Assembly: GCA_051010395.1 (NCBI GenBank)
Contig: JBPCVQ010000158.1
Location: forward strand, 1-15,232
DNA length: 15,232 bases
Source of the DNA: JANQPX01 sp051010395
GTDB taxonomy: Bacteria > Pseudomonadota > Alphaproteobacteria > Geminicoccales > Geminicoccaceae
Direction: 5' to 3'
Position numbers and translations under genes: made by a program. Shown piece by piece: positions 1 to 6,285 of the stretch (position 1 is the stretch's first letter; the number at the start of each line of letters is the position of its first letter). The notes beneath the pieces are model-generated. The model ran no database searches and had not been told where the DNA came from. It saw only the letters and a list, made by a program, of their open reading frames with translations.

Positions 1-675
1 GATCACCCAGCGACGAAGGCGCATCTTGAACCATCGCCACCAGGCATCGAAACGACGCTGCATCGGCTCGGGCGTTCGCCACCAGACGATGTCGATCACC
101 CTGTCGACCGTCTTGTTGATCACCAGATCCAGGCCCATGCGCTCGAAAACGAAGAGGGCGCCGCGCGCCAGCTGCCGCCTGAGAAACAGGATCGCCACGA
201 CCGGCAGACTACCGAGCCAGGGCAGGACGAAGGTGACACCGAAAAGAGCGGCGATCAGAAATCCGCTGATGACGAACAGCGCCGCGGTGGCGATCACCGC
301 CGGCACGAGCATCGCCACCTTGATCCAGAACGTCTGCCGCCGCCAGCGGACCCAGGCGCGGAGACCACGCATGCGCGCCCAGCGACGCGCGTCGATGAGG
401 GCGTGATGCAGCCAGTAGCGCTGCCGTCTGGTCATCAAGAGCGGCAGGATCCAGGCGGTTACGGTTTTGTTGATCAGGCGGAATAGCGCCTTCACGGTCA
501 GCAGCAGCGATTGCGCCAGAGCCTGCAGCAGATTTTTCTTGGTGAAGAGCGCCTGGATCTTGAGCAGGAGAAGCCAGCCCTTCTTCCAAAGAAGAAGGAT
601 AAGCGGCGTCAAAATGCTGTCCGCGAAGAAAAATGTCGCAAGAGCCACGACGATGATCAGCAGAAATGACGTCAT
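1..675 (-). CDS. Unrecognised basic membrane protein, N-terminal part (cut by left edge)
   Basis: I do not recognise this protein. An open frame of 225 codons runs from the ATG at 675 to the first base of the window without a stop, so the gene continues beyond the left edge. The chosen ATG is the first possible one, because an in-frame TGA lies just upstream. The Shine-Dalgarno is weak. Residues about 3-30 form a hydrophobic N-terminal segment. Residues 31-115 are rich in Lys, Arg and Trp with amphipathic stretches. Residues about 117-165 are strongly hydrophobic and could be two closely spaced membrane helices. The tail (about 166-225) is again basic and Trp-rich. The pattern suggests an inner-membrane protein with large basic cytoplasmic parts. 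The coding call rests on the unbroken frame and sensible membrane topology. It is transcribed away from the lipoprotein gene that starts at 918. No function can be given. Confidence 0.7.
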   Translation of the reverse strand, partial: MTSFLLIIVVALATFFFADSILTPLILLLWKKGWLLLLKIQALFTKKNLLQALAQSLLLTVKALFRLINKTVTAWILPLLMTRRQRYWLHHALIDARRWARMRGLRAWVRWRRQTFWIKVAMLVPAVIATAALFVISGFLIAALFGVTFVLPWLGSLPVVAILFLRRQLARGALFVFERMGLDLVINKTVDRVIDIVWWRTPEPMQRRFDAWWRWFKMRLRRWVI

Positions 676-917
676 TCGCGGATCATCACATCATTCCCCA
701 CATTCGATCCACACCGACAGGTGATCAGCGACGCTCTCACTTTAGAGAAGTTGACGTGAACATGCATTGAATGGGCCCAAAGGTCCGCTCGGTAGCGGCT
801 TGAGCTGAGTGCGCCTGTGATCTGGGCTTTCAGGCCGCATCCTTGACCGCGGAATTCATCCGTTGCATTTTTGGTATATTAAATTTTGTCAGCTAGGAAT
901 TGAAAAGGTGTTTCACC
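676..917. other. Divergent intergenic region
   Basis: About 240 bp between the leftward membrane-protein gene and the rightward lipoprotein gene. It must hold promoters for both. On the plus strand an extended -10 element is visible near 872-880 (separate entry). A short stem (785-789 with 794-798, loop of four) has no T-run and is not called a terminator. No convincing minus-strand promoter was found. Confidence 0.5.
872..880 (+). promoter_or_regulatory. Candidate extended -10 promoter for the lipoprotein gene
   Basis: TGG followed by TATATT (875-880) fits an extended -10 element (TGn plus a TATAAT-like hexamer). No good -35 hexamer sits at the usual spacing; a TTGACC at 843-848 is too far away at 26 bp. 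A start of transcription near 887 would leave a leader of about 30 nt before the ATG at 918. The region is AT-rich compared with its surroundings. Confidence 0.35.
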
Positions 918-1802
918 ATGTATTTTGCAAATAGGCATAGTGGGTCAATAGATCCGGTATGCACTCGGGCTGGATGCTCGGGGTTTCCCCGAGATGACAA
1001 GCTAGGTTTATGTGGCGTGGCTCTTGTCTTTCTCATCGCCCTTGGCCTTACCGGGTGCAATGCAACCGGAGGGGGGGGAGAAGACGCTTCGTCGGTTCAG
1101 CACGAGGCCGGGGCTCCACCGGCGCAGGAACGCCACATACTTATTGAACGCAACAAGCCTATCGGCTATGCGTCGCGCCTTTTCGCTGGGCCGGGGCAGC
1201 AGCTGCCGGGAAGCTACAGGGCTTATGGTATCGTCGCTTTCAAATCGCGGGCTACGGAATATGATCGCGATCGCCACCTGACGATTTGTAAAGCCTATTA
1301 CAGCAGCCTTTCATCCTCTTCGACACTGGCTGAGAAGCACGACATTCCAAGGTCCAGGCAGATGGTGACAGTCTGGCCTATCGAGACCGACGCCGCCGCG
1401 CAGGCACTCGAAAGTGGCGAGGAAGAGGAGATTTGTGACAGCGCGGTCGACCACTACGATCTTGAGCGAGCTTCGGTTGACCGCAATGACCCTGCCTTCA
1501 ATCGCCATGTGAACGATGGGCGGGGCCCCTTTCTTCTCGCTTGGTCACCCACCAACAAGGTCGGCGAACTGAATGTCGAGGTTCTGATATTGGACCTCTC
1601 CTATGTGGACACCTACGCTCAGGCACAGCGCATGTTTCACCTCTGGGTCGACGAAATTCAGGGTGATATTTCGCTCTGGGACCAGGAAGGCTGGGACGTG
1701 CCTCAGCTTCAATCAAAGATCAGGCGGCTAAGTGCAGGCCTTGGCATGCTTGCAGACCGCCATGGCAAAAACCTCCTCGCCTTCTTCGACGGGCGCGGCT
1801 GA
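918..1802 (+). CDS. Putative lipoprotein of unknown function
   Basis: A 294-residue protein I cannot assign to a family. The ATG at 918 is preferred because AAAAGGTG lies 7 nt upstream. A TTG six codons earlier (900) is possible but has poorer spacing. Residues about 32-46 are hydrophobic and end in a lipobox, Leu-Thr-Gly-Cys, with the Cys at residue 47, so the mature protein should be lipid-anchored. The n-region ahead of the hydrophobic stretch is unusually long, about 30 residues. After the Cys comes a Gly-rich, then acidic linker, encoded in part by eight consecutive G at 1071-1078. The rest is hydrophilic with mixed alpha/beta character and no further membrane segment. It probably forms a transcription unit with the small membrane gene 16 bp downstream. 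Envelope location is inferred from the signal peptide; the role is unknown. Confidence 0.7.
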   Translation: MYFANRHSGSIDPVCTRAGCSGFPRDDKLGLCGVALVFLIALGLTGCNATGGGGEDASSVQHEAGAPPAQERHILIERNKPIGYASRLFAGPGQQLPGSYRAYGIVAFKSRATEYDRDRHLTICKAYYSSLSSSSTLAEKHDIPRSRQMVTVWPIETDAAAQALESGEEEEICDSAVDHYDLERASVDRNDPAFNRHVNDGRGPFLLAWSPTNKVGELNVEVLILDLSYVDTYAQAQRMFHLWVDEIQGDISLWDQEGWDVPQLQSKIRRLSAGLGMLADRHGKNLLAFFDGRG

Positions 1803-1818
1803 TCGAACGGAGAGCATC

Positions 1819-1995
1819 ATGCCAGACTATCTGTTCAAGCTTGGCTTCATCACCCTTCTAGGGCTGATCCTTGGGATTGCGCTTGCGATCTTCGCCGCCC
1901 CTGAGAGCGCAGGCGGCTATGCTTTCCTGGTTCTCCTCGTGCTGATCCCAGCTCTGGCCTTGGAAAAGTTTGTGCAGTGGTGGCGATCGAGATGA
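1819..1995 (+). CDS. Small membrane protein (58 residues)
   Basis: A short unrecognised protein starting at the ATG at 1819, with GGAGA about 6 nt upstream, a good ribosome-binding site. Residues about 5-27 and 31-48 are strongly hydrophobic and should form two membrane helices joined by a short loop containing a Pro-Glu-Ser-Ala-Gly-Gly turn. The C-terminus ends with a basic Trp-Trp-Arg-Ser-Arg tail. It begins 16 bp after the lipoprotein stop, so the two are very likely co-transcribed and may act together at the inner membrane. An in-frame upstream extension to 1732 would overlap the lipoprotein gene and lacks a comparable ribosome-binding site. No function is proposed. Confidence 0.65.
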   Translation: MPDYLFKLGFITLLGLILGIALAIFAAPESAGGYAFLVLLVLIPALALEKFVQWWRSR

Positions 1996-2025
1996 GCATG
2001 CCTGTACCTTGTGACTTGTGACCGG

Positions 2026-2061
2026 CAAAAACGAAAAGGGCGCCGCTTCAGCGACGCCCTT
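2026..2061 (-). terminator. Rho-independent terminator of the WcaJ-type gene
   Basis: On the minus strand the order is stem, loop, stem, then a T-rich tract. Outer arms at 2036-2042 and 2055-2061 pair over 7 bp (AAGGGCG with CGCCCTT). After one C/A mismatch, inner arms at 2044-2047 and 2050-2053 pair over 4 bp around a two-base loop. The plus-strand A-rich stretch 2026-2037 becomes a U-rich tail in the minus transcript. It lies 26 bp beyond the stop at 2087. On the plus strand no T-run follows, so it should act mainly on leftward transcription. Confidence 0.75.
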
Positions 2062-2086
2062 CTCTACCCGTGGGAGATTTTGGTGC

Positions 2087-3541
2087 TCAGTAAGCGTTGG
2101 GGTCACTAAAGCCGACAAATAGCGTTCTGAAGATGATGCGGAGATCGAACAGCAGCGACCAGTTGTCGATATAATAGAGGTCGTAGCGTACGCGCTGTTC
2201 CATTTTCTCCAGGGTCTCTGTCTCGCCGCGCAGACCGTTGACCTGTGCCCAGCCGGTGATGCCTGGTTTCACCTTGTGACGGGCGAGATATTCGTCGATT
2301 ACACCCGCATATTGCTCATTATGGGCGACCGCATGCGGGCGCGGGCCGACGATCGACATATTGCCGTTGAGGACGTTCATGAACTGCGGCAATTCGTCGA
2401 GGGACGTGCGCCTGATGAAACGGCCGATGCGGGTGATGCGCGGATCTTGCTTGGTCGCTTGCGGCACGTGACTGTCAGCGCTGCAGCGATCCGTGTACAT
2501 GCTCCTGAATTTCAGGACCTCGATCACTTCATTGTTGAAGCCGTATCGTTTTTGCCTGAAAAGCACGGGCCCGCGGCTGTCCAGCTTGATCAGCGCTGCG
2601 ATCACCAGCAGAAGCGGGCTGATCATGAAGAGGATGAAACCCGCCAGCACCCGATCCTCGATACCCTTCAGAATAAGTCCCCAGCCGGTCAGGGGCTTCT
2701 CGAAGACGTTGAGCATCGGCACACCGCCGACATGAGAGACCGAGCGATCCGGCAGATGAAAGCCGATCATATCGGTGCAGATGCGCACGTCGATCGGCAG
2801 GGAACGGAGGGTCTTCATGAGTTCGAGGATACGTTGCTCTGCGCTGCATGGCAGTGCCACGATCACCTGATCGATCATGCTGCGCCTTGCGGTCTCCACC
2901 AGATCGTCGATGCCACCGAGCACTGGATAACCGGCCACGGAGCTGATGCTGTCAGCATCGCGTTTCAGATCGGTAAAGACGCCGACGATACGCTCGGCCT
3001 GACTGCGGTTGGCGGTCATGTGCTCGATCAGGCGCTTACCGTGCGGGCCGGTGCCGACGATCGCCACATTGCGGGCGAGACGGCCGGCCTGCTGCCAGCG
3101 CATTATCTGATGGCGGAGCAGAATGCGCGTGGCGAACAGGCCGACGAAGCCATAGCCGAACCACATGGCGACCCAGAGGCGGGAGCTGGCGACGAAAGGC
3201 ACTTTCGCGAGAACTCCAAGGGCCAGCAGGCCGATCATCACCAGCGCCCAGCAACCGAGTATCCGCGAGGTCTGGGTGTAGAAGTTGGTCAGCCTGTTGA
3301 AGTCGTAGAGGTTGGCGAGCTGAAAGATATTGACGGTCAAGAGTGCTGCGATCACGCAACCATAGACCTGGAAGGTTCCGAGATCATCGAAATCGCGAAA
3401 TCGTGTGATGTAGGCGACCAGGGAAGCCAGGATGACGACCATTGTGTCCGACAGCCTGAGCATGCCGACCACCACGCCCGGCAAGAGCCAGTCACGACGA
3501 TAATGCCCCATGCCCTCGAAGACGGATCGCCTGCCGCTCAT
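2087..3541 (-). CDS. Undecaprenyl-phosphate glucose phosphotransferase (WcaJ type)
   Basis: An initiating polyisoprenyl-phosphate hexose-1-phosphate transferase, 484 residues. In this family the enzyme moves a sugar-1-phosphate, often glucose, from a UDP-sugar to undecaprenyl phosphate in the inner membrane, the first step of exopolysaccharide or capsule repeat assembly. Residues about 20-145 hold four to five membrane segments. A nucleotide-binding-like fold follows, with GTGPHGKR at 163-170 (CoA_binding_3 type). A further membrane segment lies at about 297-318. The C-terminal bacterial sugar transferase domain has KFRSM at 344-348, DPRITRIGRF at 366-375, the catalytic Asp-Glu in TSLDELPQ at 379-386, and SIVGPRP at 396-402. 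All expected catalytic motifs are present and the length fits WcaJ rather than the short ExoY/PssA type. Start 3541 has AAGG just upstream; 3511 is an alternative. The exact sugar cannot be read from sequence. The gene stands alone, without other polysaccharide genes beside it. Confidence 0.92.
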   Translation of the reverse strand: MSGRRSVFEGMGHYRRDWLLPGVVVGMLRLSDTMVVILASLVAYITRFRDFDDLGTFQVYGCVIAALLTVNIFQLANLYDFNRLTNFYTQTSRILGCWALVMIGLLALGVLAKVPFVASSRLWVAMWFGYGFVGLFATRILLRHQIMRWQQAGRLARNVAIVGTGPHGKRLIEHMTANRSQAERIVGVFTDLKRDADSISSVAGYPVLGGIDDLVETARRSMIDQVIVALPCSAEQRILELMKTLRSLPIDVRICTDMIGFHLPDRSVSHVGGVPMLNVFEKPLTGWGLILKGIEDRVLAGFILFMISPLLLVIAALIKLDSRGPVLFRQKRYGFNNEVIEVLKFRSMYTDRCSADSHVPQATKQDPRITRIGRFIRRTSLDELPQFMNVLNGNMSIVGPRPHAVAHNEQYAGVIDEYLARHKVKPGITGWAQVNGLRGETETLEKMEQRVRYDLYYIDNWSLLFDLRIIFRTLFVGFSDPNAY

Positions 3542-3554
3542 AGAGCCTTGACCC

Positions 3555-3573
3555 GCACATGATGAGCATGTGC
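3555..3573 (-). promoter_or_regulatory. Perfect hairpin or operator just ahead of the WcaJ-type gene
   Basis: GCACATG at 3555-3561 and CATGTGC at 3567-3573 are perfect inverted repeats around a five-base centre. The element ends 13 bp before the start codon at 3541, next to the ribosome-binding site. It could be a regulator-binding dyad or an RNA hairpin affecting translation. Function is inferred from position only. Confidence 0.35.
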
Positions 3574-3678
3574 TGAATGCACCCTTTTCGAATTTGACGT
3601 CACAAAAATCGGCGACACAAATATCACCCTTCCGCCTGACTTGATTGCTTCCAACGATCACCAGCGGCAAACGCTGTG

Positions 3679-3707
3679 TTTATCCTTCCAAGGCGCTCAT
3701 TTTTCAA
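3679..3707 (-). promoter_or_regulatory. Candidate sigma-70-type promoter for the WcaJ-type gene
   Basis: On the minus strand, TTGAAA (3707-3702) and GATAAA (3684-3679) are separated by exactly 17 bp. Transcription would begin near 3672 and give a leader of about 130 nt that contains the hairpin at 3555-3573. The hexamers match the consensus only in part, so this is a candidate. Confidence 0.35.
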
Positions 3708-3891
3708 CCGTGTGGTTTGTTATCAACCATTGCGGCTGCTGGACTTTTGTGCGGTCTCTTAATGCAACGTCTCAAGTTGGTCCGCAAGAGGCGGCGGTGG
3801 CGAGATCGTGTTATTCCCATGGGTTTTTCGGGTATCACGCCAGTCTCGGCAGCGAATGTGGCGCCATGGCAACAGGCGTGTCTTCGGCGTG

Positions 3892-4536
3892 TCAGGCGGT
3901 GTCATCGAGCATGATCACCGGACCTCCGGCGGCTTCGGCGTCGGCAGCTTCATGGGTAACGAGTAAGGTCGGCAGGCCGGCTTCGCGTGCGTGATCGAAC
4001 ACGAAACGTCGGACACGTTCTCTCAGATCCCGATCAAGCTTGCCGAAAGGCTCGTCCAGAAGCAGGCAGCGTGGTGCGGCCAGAAGAGTGCGCATCAGCG
4101 CCACACGCGCCCGCTGGCCGCCGGAAAGGCTTGCTGGGTCCCGGTCGGCAAAGCCTTCGAGGCCGGCTTCGGTCAAGGCGGCTTCCATCCGTTCTAATCG
4201 CTCGCGTCGTGGGCGGATCGTTGATGGCAGCGCGAACAGCAGATTCTCCCCAACCGAGAGATGGGGAAACAGGAGATCGTCCTGGAAAAGAATGCCGACC
4301 CGGCGGCGCTCGGGCGGGAGATCGCCAATCTCCTGGCCATCCAGGCGCAAGGCGCCCTTGGTTTCGAAAATCGGCTCGAGTGTGCCGCAGATCTGCGACA
4401 AGAGGCTGGACTTGCCGCAGCCGCTCGGACCCATGATGGTCGTGATATCACCCGGCGCCACGCTGAGATCGAATTTTTCGAACAGGCGGTGGCCGCCGAC
4501 CTCGATCGAAATCTGTTCGAGAACCAAGCCTTTCAT
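3892..4536 (-). CDS. ynjD: YnjD-type ABC transporter ATPase
   Basis: A 214-residue ABC ATPase that should power the YnjBC importer from the cytoplasmic face. Walker A is GPSGCGKS at 36-43, the Q-loop lies at about 82-86 (ILFQD), the signature LSGGQ at 137-141, Walker B LLLDEP with Asp161-Glu162, and the switch His at 195 (LLVTHE). All catalytic residues are present and the length fits E. coli YnjD (about 217). The ATG at 4536 overlaps the permease stop by four bases (ATGA), indicating translational coupling. The frame stays open upstream to 5073, but that part lies out of frame inside the permease gene and is a shadow. The protein lacks the C-terminal regulatory domain of sugar or sulfate ATPases. 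The family's substrate is not established. Confidence 0.92.
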   Translation of the reverse strand: MKGLVLEQISIEVGGHRLFEKFDLSVAPGDITTIMGPSGCGKSSLLSQICGTLEPIFETKGALRLDGQEIGDLPPERRRVGILFQDDLLFPHLSVGENLLFALPSTIRPRRERLERMEAALTEAGLEGFADRDPASLSGGQRARVALMRTLLAAPRCLLLDEPFGKLDRDLRERVRRFVFDHAREAGLPTLLVTHEAADAEAAGGPVIMLDDTA

Positions 4537-6245
4537 GCCGGTTTGCCGATGGCCATGGCGCGACGATGGCGAAAGCGCCAGGCGGGGATGAGGGTTGCGA
4601 GCGCGAAGCCGATCAGCGGCAAAGCGGCCAGCACGATCGCGAACAGGCCGACCACGCGCCGATTGCCGCCGGCTGCGAGGCTGAGGGCTTCCGTCGTCAA
4701 GGTCGACAGTCGTCCGGCACCGATGAACTGGGTCGGAAGAAACTGGGCGACACTGACCGCAAAGCCGACGGCTGATGCGATCAGCACGGGGCGAAGAAGC
4801 ATGGCCAGTCTGATCCGGAACAGAACGCGGAGCGGCGATGTGCCGAGCATGAGGGCAATGCGGATATAGCGCGGGTCCAGGGCGCGGTAAGCATCGGCAA
4901 GGGCGAGGAAAACATAAGGCAGCACGAACAGCAGATGGCTCCAGATCAATCCGACCCAATCGCCATCCAGCCTCGCCCATACGAGAACCACCTGGACGCC
5001 GAACAGAAAGCCGATCTGCGGAATGAGAAGCGGGATGTAGATCAGGGTGAGGGCGCCCGGCCCGGGCCGGCACTGCTGGCTGCTTTCATGTTCGAGGCAA
5101 CCGATCAACAGAACGAGGGCGATGAGGGTGGCGGCAAGGCCGACGACGAGGGTGGTCCAGGCGGGCTCGATCAGGCTGTCCACCTGGGCCATCCAGGTTT
5201 TCAATGAGAGCGTCTCCGGCAGGGACGAGGGGAAGCGCCAGCGTCCGGCGATCGACCAGGCAAGCAGGCTGAGCAGGCTGCCGCCGGCCAGGCAAAAGAC
5301 CAAGGTGAGGCCGCTCCAGCCGGAAATCCTGGCCCCGCGACCGGCGCCGCCGCGGCGGCCGCCGAACAGCCAGGGCCTGAAGAGATGGGTGGAGGCGACT
5401 TCGACCAGCCGCCAGCAGACGATGGCGCCAAGAACGATAAGGAGCTGCAGGATGGCGCCGGCCGCCGCCTGAAAGCGCATGGTCAGCTCCGGATCATTGA
5501 ACCAGCGAAGGACCATCGGAGCGAGCGTCGGCGGTGTTGTCGGGCCGAGCACCATCGCCATGTCCACGACGGAGAGCGAGAATGCGAGCACCGCATAGAG
5601 GGGGAGGCGGATTTGCGGGTAGACAACTGGCAGCACCAGCTTCAGCCAGGCCTGCACCGGGCCGTAGCCGAGGGACCTGGCCATGCGGATCTGGTCGTCA
5701 GCACGGATCTGGCCGAGGGCGGCGAACGTCATCAGGAGCAGAAACGGCATCTCCTTGATGATCAGGCCTAAAGCAAGGGCGATGCCAAAGGGACCCTGCA
5801 CGAGAGCGATGTCCGGCGGCGTCTGCCAGCCCGACGGCCAGGGAGAGATCAGCCTGGCAATCCAGCCGGACGGAGAGAGGAGAAAAGCGAGCCCGACGGC
5901 CATCGCAAGGTGAGGAACGGCGAGTAGCGGCGTCATCGCGCGTTTGGCGCGGCTGAAGGCAATGGTGCCGTGACCGCTGGCGAAGACCAGCACAGTCAAA
6001 AGAAAGGCGATCGCGGTCGAGCCGATGCCGGTCAAGAGGGTGAGGCCGATGGCCTTGCCGAGGCCGGGCGTCGCGAACAGAGACCGCCATGGTTCCAGCG
6101 AAAAGTGCTCGCCGCCAAGCGACGGGAGATAGCCGAACGCCGGAAGCAATGTGCCGATCAAGCCGGCGACGATCGGTCCGAGAAAGAGAAGTAGGGTGAT
6201 GCCCGGAAAGAAACGAAGCCAGTCCCGCCGCTTGCCGGACACCAT
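4533..6245 (-). CDS. ynjC: YnjC-type fused double permease
   Basis: The membrane part of the YnjBCD ABC importer: two binding-protein-dependent permease domains fused in one chain of about 570 residues. The N-terminal half starts with a membrane helix (about 12-36) and has its ATPase-coupling (EAA-like) region at about 172-212. A Gly/Arg-rich linker at about 295-305 joins it to the C-terminal half, whose coupling region lies at about 449-487. Each half has about five to six membrane helices. E. coli YnjC is built the same way and is somewhat shorter. The ATG at 6245 is preferred because it gives a short basic N-terminus. A TTG at 6272, nine codons upstream and preceded by AAAAAGG, is a real alternative and would leave only 13 bp after ynjB. 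The 3' end overlaps ynjD by four bases. Confidence 0.9.
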   Translation of the reverse strand: MVSGKRRDWLRFFPGITLLLFLGPIVAGLIGTLLPAFGYLPSLGGEHFSLEPWRSLFATPGLGKAIGLTLLTGIGSTAIAFLLTVLVFASGHGTIAFSRAKRAMTPLLAVPHLAMAVGLAFLLSPSGWIARLISPWPSGWQTPPDIALVQGPFGIALALGLIIKEMPFLLLMTFAALGQIRADDQIRMARSLGYGPVQAWLKLVLPVVYPQIRLPLYAVLAFSLSVVDMAMVLGPTTPPTLAPMVLRWFNDPELTMRFQAAAGAILQLLIVLGAIVCWRLVEVASTHLFRPWLFGGRRGGAGRGARISGWSGLTLVFCLAGGSLLSLLAWSIAGRWRFPSSLPETLSLKTWMAQVDSLIEPAWTTLVVGLAATLIALVLLIGCLEHESSQQCRPGPGALTLIYIPLLIPQIGFLFGVQVVLVWARLDGDWVGLIWSHLLFVLPYVFLALADAYRALDPRYIRIALMLGTSPLRVLFRIRLAMLLRPVLIASAVGFAVSVAQFLPTQFIGAGRLSTLTTEALSLAAGGNRRVVGLFAIVLAALPLIGFALATLIPAWRFRHRRAMAIGKPA

Positions 6246-6285
6246 CAAGGGCGTCGTCCGCCTCGTTGGCAAAGGCCTTTTTGTA

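Larger units (their letters stand above)
3542..3891. other. Intergenic region upstream of the WcaJ-type gene
   Basis: About 350 bp between the ynjD stop and the start of the WcaJ-type gene, both on the minus strand. It holds a candidate minus-strand promoter (3679-3707), a perfect 7-bp hairpin (3555-3573), an 8-bp palindrome TGACGTCA (3595-3602), and a short direct repeat at the ynjD stop (3875-3893). No clear terminator for the ynj operon was found, so read-through into the next gene is possible. Small open frames on the plus strand here lack ribosome-binding sites and recognisable products. Confidence 0.5.

Noticed and set aside
26..406. Plus-strand open frame of 126 codons at the left edge
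   Set aside because: It lies opposite the membrane-protein frame that is open throughout 1-675; its product is low-complexity Arg/Thr-rich.
2276..3562. Long plus-strand open frame (428 codons) opposite the WcaJ-type gene
   Set aside because: It is fully antisense to a well-supported enzyme, its product is His/Asp/Glu-rich with no known domain, and GC-rich codon bias on the other strand commonly keeps this frame open.
3542..3670. 43-residue N-terminal extension of the WcaJ-type protein
   Set aside because: It would start with TTG almost at the predicted transcription start and cover the hairpin; the residues are Cys-rich and unlike the family N-terminus.
3645..3914. Plus-strand open frames between 3641 and 3994
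   Set aside because: No good ribosome-binding site, no domain, and they run into the antisense of ynjD.
4537..5073. Extension of the ynjD frame into the permease gene (393 codons total)
   Set aside because: The extra part is out of frame with the clear YnjC permease and Arg/Pro-rich; the ATPase domain begins at 4536.
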